42,424 bases of DNA from Candidatus Dietzia intestinigallinarum (GCA_019119875.1 DWWG01000237.1:1-42424); one strand, 5' to 3'; shown: positions 1-8,905, numbered from the stretch's first letter. Numbers and translations: made by a program. Notes: a model not told the origin generated them from the letters alone.

Positions 1-236
1 CCGAGCGCGGTGAGCGTCTCGATGAGGACCGCGGTCTGGACGGTCATGTGGATCGAACCGGCGATCCGGGCGCCGGCCAGCGGCTGCTCGGCCGCGTACT
101 CCTCGCGCAGCGCCATCAGACCGGGCATCTCGTGCTCGGCGAGGCGGATCTGCTTGCGGCCCGCCTCCGCGAGCGACAGATCCGCCACCTTGAACTCGAC
201 ACCGTTGACGGACTGCACCTGCAGATCAGCGGACAT
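1..236 (-). CDS. sahH: Adenosylhomocysteinase, N-terminal part (runs off the left edge)
   Basis: The first 78 codons read [12 protein letters not shown], then [32 protein letters not shown] and [18 protein letters not shown], which is the conserved N-terminus of S-adenosylhomocysteine hydrolase. The enzyme splits S-adenosylhomocysteine into adenosine and homocysteine in the cytoplasm, keeping the methyl cycle running; the NAD-binding domain lies outside the window. The ATG at 236 matches the usual family start, and a GGAG lies 12 bases upstream, a rather long spacing. It lies just downstream of manA on the same strand, as in M. tuberculosis where sahH is close to manA. Confidence 0.93.
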   Translation of the reverse strand, partial: MSADLQVQSVNGVEFKVADLSLAEAGRKQIRLAEHEMPGLMALREEYAAEQPLAGARIAGSIHMTVQTAVLIETLTAL

Positions 237-330
237 GTGTGCGACCAGCTCCTCGTAGATCTCTGTGAAGACTTCCGCACCACACTAGCGCCGAGCTCCC
301 CCGCACCGGCGGTCCGGTCGCCGGCTCAGG

Positions 331-1551
331 TCACCGGTCGCCGACGCGGGTCCGGAAGACCGTGGCCCCCCGCTCACCGGTCAGCGTGACCGAGCCCGTG
401 GACGCGGGCACCCAGCAGGCGCCCCCGGCCCGCAGGGTGTCGACCGACTCGTCGTCGTCGACACACACGGTTCCCGAGGTGCACAGCAGCACCTCCGGCC
501 CCTCGGGGCGCCACGTGACCGGCCCCGACCCCACCGGGAGATCGATCCGGGACAGCGCGAAGTCGGGCTCCGGCGTGGGATAGTCGACCTCGCCCGGGAT
601 GCCCCTGTCCGCCGGCCGCGCCTGCACCGTGGGATCGACCAGGGGCGAGAACTCGAGCACCCGCATCAGCTCGGGAACGTCCACGTGCTTGGGGGTCAAT
701 CCGCCGCGCAGGACGTTGTCCGAGTTGGCCATGACCTCCACCCCGACCCCGCGCAGGTAGGCGTGGAGCTGCCCCGGCCCCAGGTAGACGGCCTCGCCCG
801 GATGGAGGACGACCCGGTTGAGGAGCAACGCCGCGAGCACTCCCGGATCGGTGGGGTACCGCTCCGCGAGCTCGGTGACGGTGGCGGCGACGGCGGCCCA
901 GGGCGCGTCCACCCCGTGCGCGGTCAGATAGCCGACGGCCCCACCGACCAACTCCGTCACGTTCTCCTCGAGCGCGCCGTGCGGCATCGTCACGAACGTC
1001 GTGAACACCGCCCTCATCCCCTCGGCGTCCGGCTGGCCGGCCAGCATGTCGCGGAAGGGGCGCAACGCGGCCACGTCGAGTGCGTCGAGCAGGGCGATCG
1101 TGCGCTCCACTGGCCGGAAACCGACCAGGGCGTGGAACTCGGTCAGGGCGACGAGGATCTCGGGCTTGTGGTTGACGTCCCGGTAGTTGCGGTCCGCCGC
1201 GTCCACGGCGATCCCCCGGGCGTCCTCGGCCGCATACCCCTCGCGGGCCTTCTCCGGCGACGGGTGGGCCTGCAGCGACAACGCCTGCTCCGCGGAGAGC
1301 AGCTTGACCAGGAACGGCAGTCCCCCGCCGAACTCGTCCATGACCCTGCCGCCCAGTTCACGCTGCGGGTCCGCTGCGATCCTGGCGTCGAGCGCCCGGC
1401 CGTCCGTGCACAGCGACGAACCGGAGTCATGCGCACCGAACCAGTGTTCGGCGACGGGATGAGGAGCCGGGGAGGCGGTCCCGCACATCTCGGGGAGAGC
1501 CGTCCGGGAGCCCCAGGCGTAGGCCTGGACCACCGGGCTGAGAGCCACCAC
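331..1551 (-). CDS. manA: Mannose-6-phosphate isomerase (type I)
   Basis: 406 aa. It interconverts fructose-6-phosphate and mannose-6-phosphate, the entry to GDP-mannose and mannosylated envelope glycolipids. The zinc-site motifs of type I phosphomannose isomerases are visible in order: LSLQAHPSPEKA, NHKPEILVALTEFHALVGF and PGQLHAYLRG, followed by the catalytic-region NSDNVLRGGLTPKHVDV. The start is GTG at 1551, four bases after the stop of the preceding gene, with GGGAGG about ten bases upstream, so it is probably translationally coupled and the last gene of the manB operon. The order manB, TobH-like, manA equals Rv3257c-Rv3256c-Rv3255c in M. tuberculosis. Confidence 0.95.
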   Translation of the reverse strand: MVALSPVVQAYAWGSRTALPEMCGTASPAPHPVAEHWFGAHDSGSSLCTDGRALDARIAADPQRELGGRVMDEFGGGLPFLVKLLSAEQALSLQAHPSPEKAREGYAAEDARGIAVDAADRNYRDVNHKPEILVALTEFHALVGFRPVERTIALLDALDVAALRPFRDMLAGQPDAEGMRAVFTTFVTMPHGALEENVTELVGGAVGYLTAHGVDAPWAAVAATVTELAERYPTDPGVLAALLLNRVVLHPGEAVYLGPGQLHAYLRGVGVEVMANSDNVLRGGLTPKHVDVPELMRVLEFSPLVDPTVQARPADRGIPGEVDYPTPEPDFALSRIDLPVGSGPVTWRPEGPEVLLCTSGTVCVDDDESVDTLRAGGACWVPASTGSVTLTGERGATVFRTRVGDR

Positions 1552-1555
1552 TGAC

Positions 1556-2650
1556 CTACAGCCTCCCGACGAGGAGATACGCGGCCGACAATTCGGTCCG
1601 GGCCATGAACGCGGCCACCTTTCCGCTCAACGGGGCCGGAGCGCCCCCGGCCGTGTCCCGACCACGGTCGGTGACCCACTCGACATCCGCGAGCGGGCCC
1701 GCGGCCAGCCGGACGAGCTCCTCGTCCGCGCCCAACACCATACCGAGGTGCCGCACGGGCAGGTCCTCCCGCGGCCCGTCCAGTTCCTCATCGTGGAAGA
1801 GGTCCGCCATCGGGTCAACCGGTGGCCGGCCCCGGGCGCGCTCGGACTGCGCCCGCACCGCGTCGGCGACCGAGGTCGAGGCGGTGACCCGTCCGACGTC
1901 GCAGAACGCCGCCACCGCCCTGTCACACACCGCCGCCGACACCGCATCCGCGTGGATCCACACCAGCGGATCACGCCCGGCCACCGACGTGGCCAGGAGC
2001 TTGGCCGGGTTGACCGGGGTCGCGAGCTCGGGGCCGAGGCTCTGAAGTTCCGCGTCGATCGCCTCGGCCGCCGCGGTGACGTCGAGCCCCTGCGCGCCCA
2101 GCGCGGTGAGCACCGCCATCCCGGCGGCGACGTGACGGAGGAATCCGCGATGCGGCGGCAGGTACGGCAGCGGCTCGAGCCAGAGGGCCCGGCCACGGCC
2201 GGACTCGGCCACCGGGCCCTCCCTCGGCACGTCCACGACCACGGCGGCACCCCGACCGGCCGCGGCGTCGACGGCCGCCGCCAGGCCCGGATCCCCCGCG
2301 TCATCCCCGGAGACCAGCACGACGTCGAGTGCCCCCACCCAGGCCGGGAGCGTGTGGGCCACCACCAGCGGCGGCACGGTGGGTCCGCCGACGGCCTCCG
2401 CCAGCGCCGAGACCGCCGCGGCCGCCTGACGGGCCCGGGTCGACCGACCGCCGACCCAGACCATCGCCCTCGGCCGCATCCCGTCGAGCTCCGCGAGCGC
2501 CCCCGCCTCCACCGCGGTCGCGACCGCCCGGACCTGTGCGCCCCCCATGGAGGCGTGCAGGAGGGCCCCGGTCGCGTCGCCGTCGCGGAGCGCCCCGGGG
2601 TCGTCGAGATCGATCCCGCCGGTTCCGGTACCGCTCGTCAGATCAGGCAC
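1556..2650 (-). CDS. TobH-like / SIS-fold sugar-phosphate protein (Rv3256c family)
   Basis: 364 aa from the GTG at 2650. That codon overlaps the manB stop by eight bases (GTGCCTGA), the common coupled arrangement; a longer reading from 2689 is open but would overlap manB by 47 bases. The protein is Ala/Gly/Val-rich with alternating strands and helices (PRAMVWVGGRSTRARQAAAA; VLVSGDDAGDPGLAAAVDAA), like the SIS sugar-isomerase fold. The family occurs between manB and manA across Mycobacteriales and is often labelled TobH. A role near mannose-phosphate metabolism is inferred from position only; no catalytic residues can be named with confidence. Confidence 0.82.
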   Translation of the reverse strand: MPDLTSGTGTGGIDLDDPGALRDGDATGALLHASMGGAQVRAVATAVEAGALAELDGMRPRAMVWVGGRSTRARQAAAAVSALAEAVGGPTVPPLVVAHTLPAWVGALDVVLVSGDDAGDPGLAAAVDAAAGRGAAVVVDVPREGPVAESGRGRALWLEPLPYLPPHRGFLRHVAAGMAVLTALGAQGLDVTAAAEAIDAELQSLGPELATPVNPAKLLATSVAGRDPLVWIHADAVSAAVCDRAVAAFCDVGRVTASTSVADAVRAQSERARGRPPVDPMADLFHDEELDGPREDLPVRHLGMVLGADEELVRLAAGPLADVEWVTDRGRDTAGGAPAPLSGKVAAFMARTELSAAYLLVGRL

Positions 2651-4019
2651 GGACGATCGCGAGGACCTCGTCGACCACGGCGTCGACACCCTCGCTGGTC
2701 GGCGCCTCGGCGTTGAGTCGCAGGAGTGGCTCGGTGTTGGAGGCGCGCAGGTTGAACCAGGCGCCGTCGCCCAGTTCCACGGTCACCCCGTCGAGACGGT
2801 CCACGGAGGTCGCGCGGTCCGCGAACGCGTTCTCGACCGCCTCCATCCGCTCGACCTGGGCCTCGGCGGAGTCCAGAGTCGAGTTGATCTCGCCCGAGGC
2901 GGCGTAGGTCGTGTACTCGGCCATCAACTCCGACAGCGTGCAGTCGTGCTCGCCCAGCGCGGCGAGGACGTGCATCGCCGCCAGCATCCCGGAGTCGGCG
3001 CCCCAGAAGTCCCGGAAGTAGTAGTGCGCCGAGTGCTCGCCGCCGAACACCGCGCCGGTGTCCGCCATCTGCGCCTTGATGAAGCTGTGTCCCACCCGGG
3101 TGCGGACGGCCACGCCCCCCTTGCGCTCGACGAGCTCGGGCACCGCGTGGGAGGTGATGAGGTTGTAGATGATCGTGGCGCCGGGCTCCTTGGCGAGCTC
3201 CCGCTCCGCCACGAGCGCGGTGATGGCCGACGGGGCGACGGGCTCGCCGCGCTCGTCAACCACGAAGCAGCGGTCCGCGTCACCGTCGAACGCCAGGCCG
3301 ATGTCGGCGCCGCTGGAGCGGACCAGGTTCTGCAGGTCCACGAGGTTGGCCGGCTCCAGCGGATTGGCCTCGTGGTTGGGGAAGTTCCCGTCCAGCTCGA
3401 AGTACAGCGGGACGATCTCCAGCGGCAGACCGCCGAGAACCGCGGGAACGGTGTGCCCGCCCATACCGTTGCCGGCGTCCACGGCCACCGTCAGCGGGCG
3501 GATGCCCGACAGGTCGACCAGCTCGCGCAGGTACGCGCCGTAGCCCGCCAGGACGTCACGCTCCGACGAGGTGCCCGGGGCGCCGTCGAACTCCGGCACG
3601 CCGTGGATCACCTCCTCGGCGATCGTCTGCAGCCCGGATTCCTGTCCGACGGGCTTGGCCCCGGCGCGGCACAGCTTGATGCCGTTGTACGCCGCCGGGT
3701 TGTGGCTGGCGGTGAACATGGCGCCGGGGCAGTCGAGCAGCCCCGAGGCGTAGTACAGCTGATCGGTGGAGGCCAGGCCGATCGTCACCACGTCCAGCCC
3801 CTGGGCGGTCACGCCGTCCGCGAAGGCGGCCGACAGCGACGGGGAGGAGTCACGCATGTCGTGGCCGATCACCACGGTGCCCGCCCCTTCCGAGCGCATG
3901 AGGCGGGCGAACGAGGCACCGACCTCGCGGACGAAGTCCTCGTCGATCTGTTCGCCGACGAGACCACGGACGTCGTAGGCCTTGATGACTGCTCGGACGG
4001 ACTCGGCGCTGCGTGCCAC
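2643..4019 (-). CDS. manB: Phosphomannomutase / phosphoglucomutase
   Basis: 458 aa, normal length for the alpha-D-phosphohexomutase family. It converts mannose-6-phosphate to mannose-1-phosphate (and probably the glucose equivalents). The active-site phosphoserine loop TASHNPAAYNGIKL (Ser about 105), the metal loop DGDADRCF and the C-terminal phosphate loop RASNTEPLLRLN are all intact. The start is GTG at 4019, with GGAG seven bases upstream, and a TAGGGT -10 at 4067-4062. It heads the manB-(TobH-like)-manA operon. Orthologous to Rv3257c. Confidence 0.95.
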   Translation of the reverse strand: MARSAESVRAVIKAYDVRGLVGEQIDEDFVREVGASFARLMRSEGAGTVVIGHDMRDSSPSLSAAFADGVTAQGLDVVTIGLASTDQLYYASGLLDCPGAMFTASHNPAAYNGIKLCRAGAKPVGQESGLQTIAEEVIHGVPEFDGAPGTSSERDVLAGYGAYLRELVDLSGIRPLTVAVDAGNGMGGHTVPAVLGGLPLEIVPLYFELDGNFPNHEANPLEPANLVDLQNLVRSSGADIGLAFDGDADRCFVVDERGEPVAPSAITALVAERELAKEPGATIIYNLITSHAVPELVERKGGVAVRTRVGHSFIKAQMADTGAVFGGEHSAHYYFRDFWGADSGMLAAMHVLAALGEHDCTLSELMAEYTTYAASGEINSTLDSAEAQVERMEAVENAFADRATSVDRLDGVTVELGDGAWFNLRASNTEPLLRLNAEAPTSEGVDAVVDEVLAIVRA

Positions 4020-4061
4020 GTGTCTGCTCCAGGAATGAGACGGATAAGGATGATGTCTGCG

Positions 4062-4067
4062 ACCCTA
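4062..4067 (-). promoter_or_regulatory. -10 element for manB operon
   Basis: TAGGGT on the minus strand fits the actinobacterial TANNNT -10. Initiation about seven bases downstream would give a leader of roughly 36 bases containing the GGAG ribosome site. No good -35 is visible, which is usual here. Confidence 0.45.
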
Positions 4068-4110
4068 CCCGCGGCCACCCTCTCGGCGGATCACCCTGAC
4101 GGGTGGGGGC

Positions 4111-4587
4111 TCAGCCGGCCCCGGGTCCGGGCTCCGCGGCCTCGTCGTCCACCTCGACGGCCCCGCTGCCGGTGGCGCCACCGGCGTCCTGCACGACCCG
4201 CAGGTGGGGGCGTCCCGTCGGGATCTCGGGCTCGTCCTCGGGGAACATCGGGCCCGGGTCGGACACGCCCAGGCGACGCAGACGGTCGGCGTCGACCAGG
4301 GCGGCCCCGGTGCGGCGACCGCCGACCGGCCCGCCGGTGACGGCGTCCAACAGCGCCGTGAGATCGGAGTCCTCGGCGGAGGTGTCGATGTCCGGGTGCC
4401 GGACCAGGTCCCAGCCCCGCGGGGCGGTGATCCGCAGGGCGTGCGCGGCGCACAGGTCCCACGCGTGCGGCTCCTGCACCGCCGGCAACGGGCCGACCAC
4501 GGCCGTGGAGTCCGCGTAGACGTAGGTGAGCGTGGCCACCGCACGATTGGGGCATCCCGGACGGCAGCAACGACGGTTCTCACTCAC
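4111..4587 (-). CDS. DUF3499 family protein (Rv3258c-like)
   Basis: 158 aa of unknown function. The N-terminus carries CCRPGCPNRAVATLTYVYADS and then AWDLCAAHALRITAPRGW; the paired cysteines and histidine (CRPGC ... CAAH) suggest a small metal-binding knuckle. The C-terminal half is acidic and low in complexity. The GTG at 4587 was chosen over an upstream in-frame ATG at 4656 because a TACGCT -10 ends eight bases before it and family members begin right at this point. It lies divergent from the zincin-like gene at 4760, as Rv3258c and Rv3259 do. Confidence 0.85.
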   Translation of the reverse strand: MSENRRCCRPGCPNRAVATLTYVYADSTAVVGPLPAVQEPHAWDLCAAHALRITAPRGWDLVRHPDIDTSAEDSDLTALLDAVTGGPVGGRRTGAALVDADRLRRLGVSDPGPMFPEDEPEIPTGRPHLRVVQDAGGATGSGAVEVDDEAAEPGPGAG

Positions 4588-4595
4588 GAGATCCC

Positions 4596-4601
4596 AGCGT
4601 A
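4596..4601 (-). promoter_or_regulatory. -10 of a leaderless promoter for the DUF3499 gene
   Basis: TACGCT on the minus strand, then eight bases, then the GTG start at 4587. No Shine-Dalgarno sequence fits the GTG, so transcription probably starts at or next to the start codon. Confidence 0.55.
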
Positions 4602-4747
4602 GCCGTGACTGCCGACAGACCGGGCCGCGACCCGCCCACACCCGGCGGACCGACAACCCCGGGCGGCCCGCCGACCTCTCCCGACGACGGGCGCCACATC
4701 GGGACGACCCGCGCGGACCGGTCCGGCCCGGCGGGAGCCCGCGGGGC

Positions 4748-4753
4748 TATCCT
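4748..4753 (+). promoter_or_regulatory. -10 of a leaderless promoter for the zincin-like gene
   Basis: TATCCT followed by six bases and the ATG at 4760. There is no purine-rich ribosome site between them. Confidence 0.55.
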
Positions 4754-4759
4754 CGCGCC

Positions 4760-5353
4760 ATGACCCCCAGCGCTCAGGTTCCCGGACGGCCTCCGACAGG
4801 GACCGCGATCCCCGGCGCCGGCCAGACCGACGTGTGCGCGGGCAGCCGGATCTCGGTCGGCGACTTCCCCGGCGACCCGGGGCGGAGCGGGCCCCGTGTT
4901 GTCACCTCCCGCCGCGCCGAACGACGTGGACACGGCCCCCGCGGCCCGATCCTGCCGCCGGAGGTCCCGCGGTGGCGCAGCCGGTCCGCGGAGTTCGACG
5001 CCGCCGCGCTGGAGGCTTTCGCCGAGATCGATCAGCACTGGCATGCACAGCTGGTGCACCTCGACCTGGCCGTGGACATGGTGCCGCGGATGCGGCTGCG
5101 CCCCGGCGAGACGTGGCCGGAGGAGGTCGTGGCCGACGGGGACGTCCCCCTCGCGCGGCTCGTCCCGGCGGGAGTGGACCGCAGCGGACAGCCCACCCGC
5201 GCCCGGCTCGTCCTGTTCCGCAAACCGCTGACCCGCCGCGCCCCCGACGCCGACGACCTGCGGGACCTCATCTACTCGGTGCTGGTCGAGCTGGTGTCAC
5301 AGCATCTGGAGATCTCCCCCGACGAGGTGGAGTCCGGCCCCGACGGCCACTGA
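4760..5353 (+). CDS. Metallopeptidase-family (zincin-like) protein, degenerate active site (Rv3259-like)
   Basis: 197 aa. After a disordered N-terminal stretch of about 65 residues comes RRGHGPRGPILPPEVPRWRS and a compact domain typical of the Zincin_1 family (PF06262). Family members normally carry HExGH; here the matching helix reads LVELVSQHLEISPDEV, so the zinc motif is lost and peptidase activity is unlikely. As I recall, Rv3259 is similarly degenerate. The ATG at 4760 is supported by the -10 six bases upstream; the longer in-frame reading from 4526 would cross the divergent gene's promoter. Function unknown. Confidence 0.82.
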   Translation: MTPSAQVPGRPPTGTAIPGAGQTDVCAGSRISVGDFPGDPGRSGPRVVTSRRAERRGHGPRGPILPPEVPRWRSRSAEFDAAALEAFAEIDQHWHAQLVHLDLAVDMVPRMRLRPGETWPEEVVADGDVPLARLVPAGVDRSGQPTRARLVLFRKPLTRRAPDADDLRDLIYSVLVELVSQHLEISPDEVESGPDGH

Positions 5354-5402
5354 GCCCCCGGGACACACCGGGCGCGGGCCGGAGGGCCCCGGAAAATGAA
5401 CT

Positions 5403-5426
5403 CTGACCGTCCGGTGGGACGGTCAG
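5403..5426. terminator. Bidirectional hairpin between zincin-like gene and whiB2
   Basis: Perfect 10-bp stem CTGACCGTCC / GGACGGTCAG with a 4-base GGTG loop in the 122-bp gap between two convergent genes. No U-tract follows, as is common for actinobacterial terminators. Confidence 0.6.
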
Positions 5427-5475
5427 TGGGATGCGACCGGGGCGTGCCCGGCCGGTGTGGGTGATTCGGCGCGAC

Positions 5476-5787
5476 TCACATCGCGGCTTCGCGCTTGATC
5501 CGGCGCCGCTCGCGCTCGGACAGGCCTCCCCAGATGCCGAATCGCTCATCATTGGCCAGCGCGTACTCGAGGCACTCGGCCTTGACCTCGCAGCCGGTGC
5601 AGATCTTCTTGGCCTCACGGGTCGAGCCGCCCTTCTCGGGGAAGAACGCCTCCGGGTCGGTCTGCGCGCACAGTGCGCGCTCCTGCCAACCCTCCTCCTG
5701 GTCCTCGACGAACAGGCCGGGAACTCCGAGGTCGACCAGGGCCGGGTCGGGTCCCGCCACGGTGCGTGCCTGTCGATCCACGGTCAT
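5476..5787 (-). CDS. whiB2: WhiB-family Fe-S transcription factor WhiB2 (WhmD)
   Basis: 103 aa. Four cysteines that hold the [4Fe-4S] cluster are at about 40, 63, 66 and 72 (ALCAQTDPEAFFPEKGG ... KKICTGCEVKAEC), followed by the WhiB turn GIWGGLSERERRR and a basic tail. The stretch QTDPEAFFPEKGGSTREAKK matches mycobacterial WhiB2/WhmD, which controls septation. The ATG at 5787 has AAGGG directly against it, too close to serve it; the GTG two codons later (5781) sits seven bases after the same AAGGG and may be the true start. Next to fbiA as in Rv3260c/Rv3261. Confidence 0.94.
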   Translation of the reverse strand: MTVDRQARTVAGPDPALVDLGVPGLFVEDQEEGWQERALCAQTDPEAFFPEKGGSTREAKKICTGCEVKAECLEYALANDERFGIWGGLSERERRRIKREAAM

Positions 5788-5879
5788 CCCTTCATGTAGA
5801 GGTGCTGGGTGCTTGAATATTCGCTCGCAGACTTACGGTGCGTCTGATCGGTCACCCACCAGGGAATGACACACCTGTG

Positions 5880-5908
5880 ATTACACACATGCAAGCCGCC
5901 AAGGTCAA
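5880..5908 (-). promoter_or_regulatory. Promoter for whiB2 in the whiB2-fbiA divergent region
   Basis: On the minus strand TTGACC (5908-5903), a 17-bp spacer and TGTAAT (5885-5880) make the best sigma-70-like promoter in the window; the leader would be about 85 bases. The -10 lies inside a small dyad TGTG-ATTA-CACA (5876-5887). The whole 298-bp gap from 5788 to 6085 is clearly AT-richer than its surroundings between 5810 and 5945. I see no open reading frame of note in it. Confidence 0.5.
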
Positions 5909-6071
5909 GCGAAATCAGCGTTACCTAGCATTTCTCATACTCGGGTACCCCTCCTGACACGCCGGGAAAACTGTGGCGTAGGACACGTCCGGTCGGGCCG
6001 GCTCGCGCCGCAACCGCCGCCCCGGCCACCACGTCACCCACTGCGCCCACCACCCCGCCGCAGCCGGTCAC

Positions 6072-6077
6072 TACCCT
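6072..6077 (+). promoter_or_regulatory. -10 of a leaderless promoter for fbiA
   Basis: TACCCT, eight bases, then GTG at 6086. This decides the GTG over the in-frame TTG at 6077, which would overlap the hexamer itself. Confidence 0.55.
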
Positions 6078-6085
6078 TGGCACCC

Positions 6086-7162
6086 GTGAGGATCTGTGTT
6101 CTGGCCGGTGGCGTCGGTGGCGCCCGTTTCCTGCTCGGCGCCCGCCGACTTCTCGGACTGGACGAGGTGACCGCACGTGCGGACTCCCCGCACCGGATCG
6201 ACGCGGTGGTCAACGTCGGGGACGATGCGTGGATGCACGGCGTCCGCATCTGCCCGGACCTCGACACCTGCATGTACACCCTCGGCGGCGGGATCGACCC
6301 CGACCGCGGGTGGGGGCACGCCGACGAGACCTGGAACTGCCGCGACGAGCTGGCCGCCTACGGCGTGCAGCCCGACTGGTTCGGCCTGGGCGACAAGGAC
6401 CTGGCCACCCATCTGGTCCGCACCCGGATGCTCGACGCCGGCTACCGACTCACCGACGTGACCGAGGCGCTGTGCGCCCGCTGGAACCCCGGCGTCACCC
6501 TGCTGCCCGTCACCGACGAACGGTGCGAGACCCACGTCGTGGTGGCCGGGGACGAGGACGGAACCGGGCCCTCGGACGCGCCCGCCGCCGACGCCGGGGA
6601 CGCACCCGCCACCGGCCCGCGCGCCATCCACTTCCAGGAGTGGTGGGTCAAGCACAGGGCGCAGCTGCCCGCCTCCGGCTTCGTCCACATCGGAGCCGAC
6701 CAGGCCCGCCCCACCCCGGAGACGCTCGAGGCGATCTCAGCCGCGGACCTCGTCGTCGTCGCCCCCTCCAACCCCGTGGTCTCCGTCGGCGCGATCCTCG
6801 CGGTGCCCGGCATCCGCGCCGCGCTGCGCCGCACCGGCGCCCCGGTTGTCGGCGTGAGTCCCGTGATCGGAGGTGCCGTCCTGCGCGGCATGGGCGACGC
6901 CTGCCTGGACGCGATCGGCGTGGAGACCGACGCGCTGGCCGTGGCCCGGCACTACGGAGCGCGATCGGGCACCGGCCTGCTCGACGGCTGGCTGGTGGCC
7001 CCCGGCGACGGACCCGGGGGATCCGACACCGCACCGGTGGACGTGGACGGCATCCCGGTCCGGGAGGCGCCGCTGCTCATGACCGACCCCGACGCGACCG
7101 CCGACATGCTCACCGCCGTCATCGCCCTGGCGGGCCTCGACCTCCCCGGAGCGTCCCGATGA
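6086..7162 (+). CDS. fbiA: 2-phospho-L-lactate (phosphoenolpyruvate) transferase, F420 biosynthesis
   Basis: 358 aa, CofD/FbiA family. It joins the activated lactyl/enolpyruvyl phosphate to the deazaflavin Fo, giving (dehydro-)F420-0. Visible motifs: [17 protein letters not shown] at the N-terminus, [40 protein letters not shown], and [19 protein letters not shown]. Start GTG at 6086. Compared with M. tuberculosis FbiA as I recall it, there is a longer acidic/Ala-rich loop ([20 protein letters not shown]) before AIHFQEWWV. The stop overlaps the fbiB start (ATGA), so the two are translated together. Confidence 0.95.
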   Translation: MRICVLAGGVGGARFLLGARRLLGLDEVTARADSPHRIDAVVNVGDDAWMHGVRICPDLDTCMYTLGGGIDPDRGWGHADETWNCRDELAAYGVQPDWFGLGDKDLATHLVRTRMLDAGYRLTDVTEALCARWNPGVTLLPVTDERCETHVVVAGDEDGTGPSDAPAADAGDAPATGPRAIHFQEWWVKHRAQLPASGFVHIGADQARPTPETLEAISAADLVVVAPSNPVVSVGAILAVPGIRAALRRTGAPVVGVSPVIGGAVLRGMGDACLDAIGVETDALAVARHYGARSGTGLLDGWLVAPGDGPGGSDTAPVDVDGIPVREAPLLMTDPDATADMLTAVIALAGLDLPGASR

Positions 7163-8631
7163 CCGACGGCGCGATCCCCGAGATCCGACGCTGGACAGCC
7201 GAGCACGCCGCTCCCGCCGACGTCACGATGTGGGCCCCGGACGGGCTGCCCGAGTTCCGGCCCGGCGACGACCTGGCGGGCGTCCTCGCCGAGGCGCTGG
7301 TGGCCGACCCGCGCGGCCTCGTCGACGGCGACGTGGTGGTGCTGACCTCGAAAGTCCTGTCCAAGACCGAGGGTCGGATCGTGCCCGCCCCCGCCGACCC
7401 CGAGGCCCGCGACGAGCTGCGCCGGCGTCTCGTCGAGGCCGAGTCGGTACGCGTGGTGGCGCGCGTCAACCGCACGCTCATCACCGAGAACAGGCTCGGG
7501 ATCGTGCAGGCCGCCGCGGGGGTCGACGGCTCCAACGTGGAATCCGGCGAGCTGGCGCTGCTGCCGTCCGACCCCGACGCCTCCGCCGCCGCCCTCGTCG
7601 CCGATCTGCGCCGGCTCACCGGCGCGCGTGTGGCCGTGATCGTCACCGACACGATGGGTCGGGCGTGGCGCACCGGGCAGATCGACATGGCGATCGGCGC
7701 CGCAGGCATCCGGGTGTCGGTGGGATACGACGGCGCAGTGGACCGCCAGGGCAACGAACTGCTGGTGACCGACGTGGCCGTGGCCGACGAGATCGCGTCC
7801 GCCGCCGATCTGGTCAAGGGCAAGCTGGGCGCGCGGCCGGTCGCCGTGGTGCGGGGCCTGGCGCACCTGGTGCTCGACGACGAGGGCGCCCCGGGCGAGC
7901 GCGACGACGACGACGAGGGCACCGAAGGCGCGCGCGACCACGACAGAGCCGACGTCCCCCGCCGGGCGCGCGATCTCGTGCGGGACGGAGAGTTCGACCT
8001 GTTCCGGCTCGGTACCGCCGAGGCGCTGGCGCAGGGACGGCGTGAGGCTGTTCCCGCCCGCCGCTCGGTGCGCCGTTTCTCCGATGATCCGGTCGACCCC
8101 GAGGCACTGGCCGAGGCCGTCGCGGACGCGCTGACGGCGCCGGCTCCGCATCACAGCTCGCCGATCCGGTTCGTCCGCGTGACCGGGCAGGCGCGCGTGC
8201 GGATGCTCGACGCCCTGCGTGAGGACTGGGAACGCGACCTGCGGGCCGACGGGCACACCGGCGACGTCCTGGCCCGACGGCTGAGCCGCGGCGACATCCT
8301 GCGCACCTGCCCCGAGTTGATCGTGCCGTTCGTCGACGACGCCTCCGGCGCGCACGACTACCCCGACGAACGGCGGGCGGCCTGCGAGGAGACGATGTTC
8401 ACCGTCGCCGGCGGGGCCGCCGTGCAGTCCCTCCTGGTGGCGTTGGCCGCACGCGGGCTGGGCTCGTGCTGGATAGGGTCGACCATCTTCGCGGCCGGCA
8501 CCACACGCAGCGCACTCGATCTGCCGGAGACCTGGCGGCCGCTCGGCGCGGTGGCCGTGGGTGTGCCGGCCGAGCCGGTGGCGGCGCGGGAGCCTCGATC
8601 GGCCGGGGATGCGTATCTGACGATCGGGTGA
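7159..8631 (+). CDS. fbiB: F420-0:gamma-glutamyl ligase fused to a nitroreductase-like domain
   Basis: 490 aa, the two-domain form found in Actinobacteria. The N-terminal ~245 residues are the CofE ligase ([51 protein letters not shown]); it adds glutamates to F420-0. The C-terminal ~200 residues are a flavin-binding nitroreductase fold ([31 protein letters not shown]) that in FbiB reduces dehydro-F420 with FMNH2. The linker is unusually acidic ([20 protein letters not shown]). The ATG at 7159 overlaps the fbiA stop by four bases; a longer open frame upstream runs out of frame through fbiA and is not real. Confidence 0.95.
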   Translation: MTDGAIPEIRRWTAEHAAPADVTMWAPDGLPEFRPGDDLAGVLAEALVADPRGLVDGDVVVLTSKVLSKTEGRIVPAPADPEARDELRRRLVEAESVRVVARVNRTLITENRLGIVQAAAGVDGSNVESGELALLPSDPDASAAALVADLRRLTGARVAVIVTDTMGRAWRTGQIDMAIGAAGIRVSVGYDGAVDRQGNELLVTDVAVADEIASAADLVKGKLGARPVAVVRGLAHLVLDDEGAPGERDDDDEGTEGARDHDRADVPRRARDLVRDGEFDLFRLGTAEALAQGRREAVPARRSVRRFSDDPVDPEALAEAVADALTAPAPHHSSPIRFVRVTGQARVRMLDALREDWERDLRADGHTGDVLARRLSRGDILRTCPELIVPFVDDASGAHDYPDERRAACEETMFTVAGGAAVQSLLVALAARGLGSCWIGSTIFAAGTTRSALDLPETWRPLGAVAVGVPAEPVAAREPRSAGDAYLTIG

Positions 8632-8674
8632 GGCGTTCGCCGGAGGCGAGCCGTCTCTGCCCGGGCTCACGACG

Positions 8675-8875
8675 CCTATCGGACTGCGCGCCACCCATCG
8701 AAACACGCGCCACCCATCCGATTACACGCTGCCGAGGCTCACCACACCCACCGCACTGCGCGCCACCCATCGAAACTCGCTGCCGAGGCTCACCACACCC
8801 ACCGGACTACGCGCCACACATCGAAACACGCGCCACCTAGCGGGTCCGCTAGGTGCGACGCATCCCGATAGGCGG
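8675..8875. repeat. Repeat array with GCCACC-CATCG units between fbiB and manC
   Basis: The gap between the convergent fbiB and manC holds at least five units of the type GCGCCACCCATCG(A/G)AA, including a 51-bp tandem duplication starting CGCTGCCGAGGCTCACC (8727-8777 and 8778-8828). The array closes with a 45-base module at 8831-8875 that matches the module at 42284-42328 at 36 of 45 positions. No coding potential is convincing here. Confidence 0.75.
8834..8855. terminator. Perfect hairpin between fbiB and manC
   Basis: CACCTAGCGG / CCGCTAGGTG with a 2-base loop, inside the closing module of the repeat array, between convergent genes. It may serve as a two-way terminator; it may equally be just part of the repeat. 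Confidence 0.45.
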
Positions 8876-8905
8876 AGTGTGCAGGCGGCCGGCCGGGCTG
8901 CACGC

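Noticed and set aside
237-330. SAH-type riboswitch before sahH
   Set aside because: A CGAGGAGC-like string is present but too near the start codon, and the rest of the known pseudoknot consensus is not seen.
2547-4340. Long open frame (597 codons) on the plus strand opposite manB
   Set aside because: It mirrors manB codon positions, as expected in very GC-rich DNA, has Arg/His/Gly-rich nonsense composition, and matches no family I know.
5876-5887. Crp/GlxR site (TGTG-ATTA-CACA) before whiB2
   Set aside because: Arms are spaced too closely for the TGTGA-N6-TCACA consensus, and it overlaps the likely -10; an accidental dyad is as likely.
6229-8631. An 800-codon fusion of the fbiA region with fbiB
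   Set aside because: The first 310 codons are fbiA read out of frame (Arg-rich); the true fbiB ATG at 7159 overlaps the fbiA stop in the standard way.
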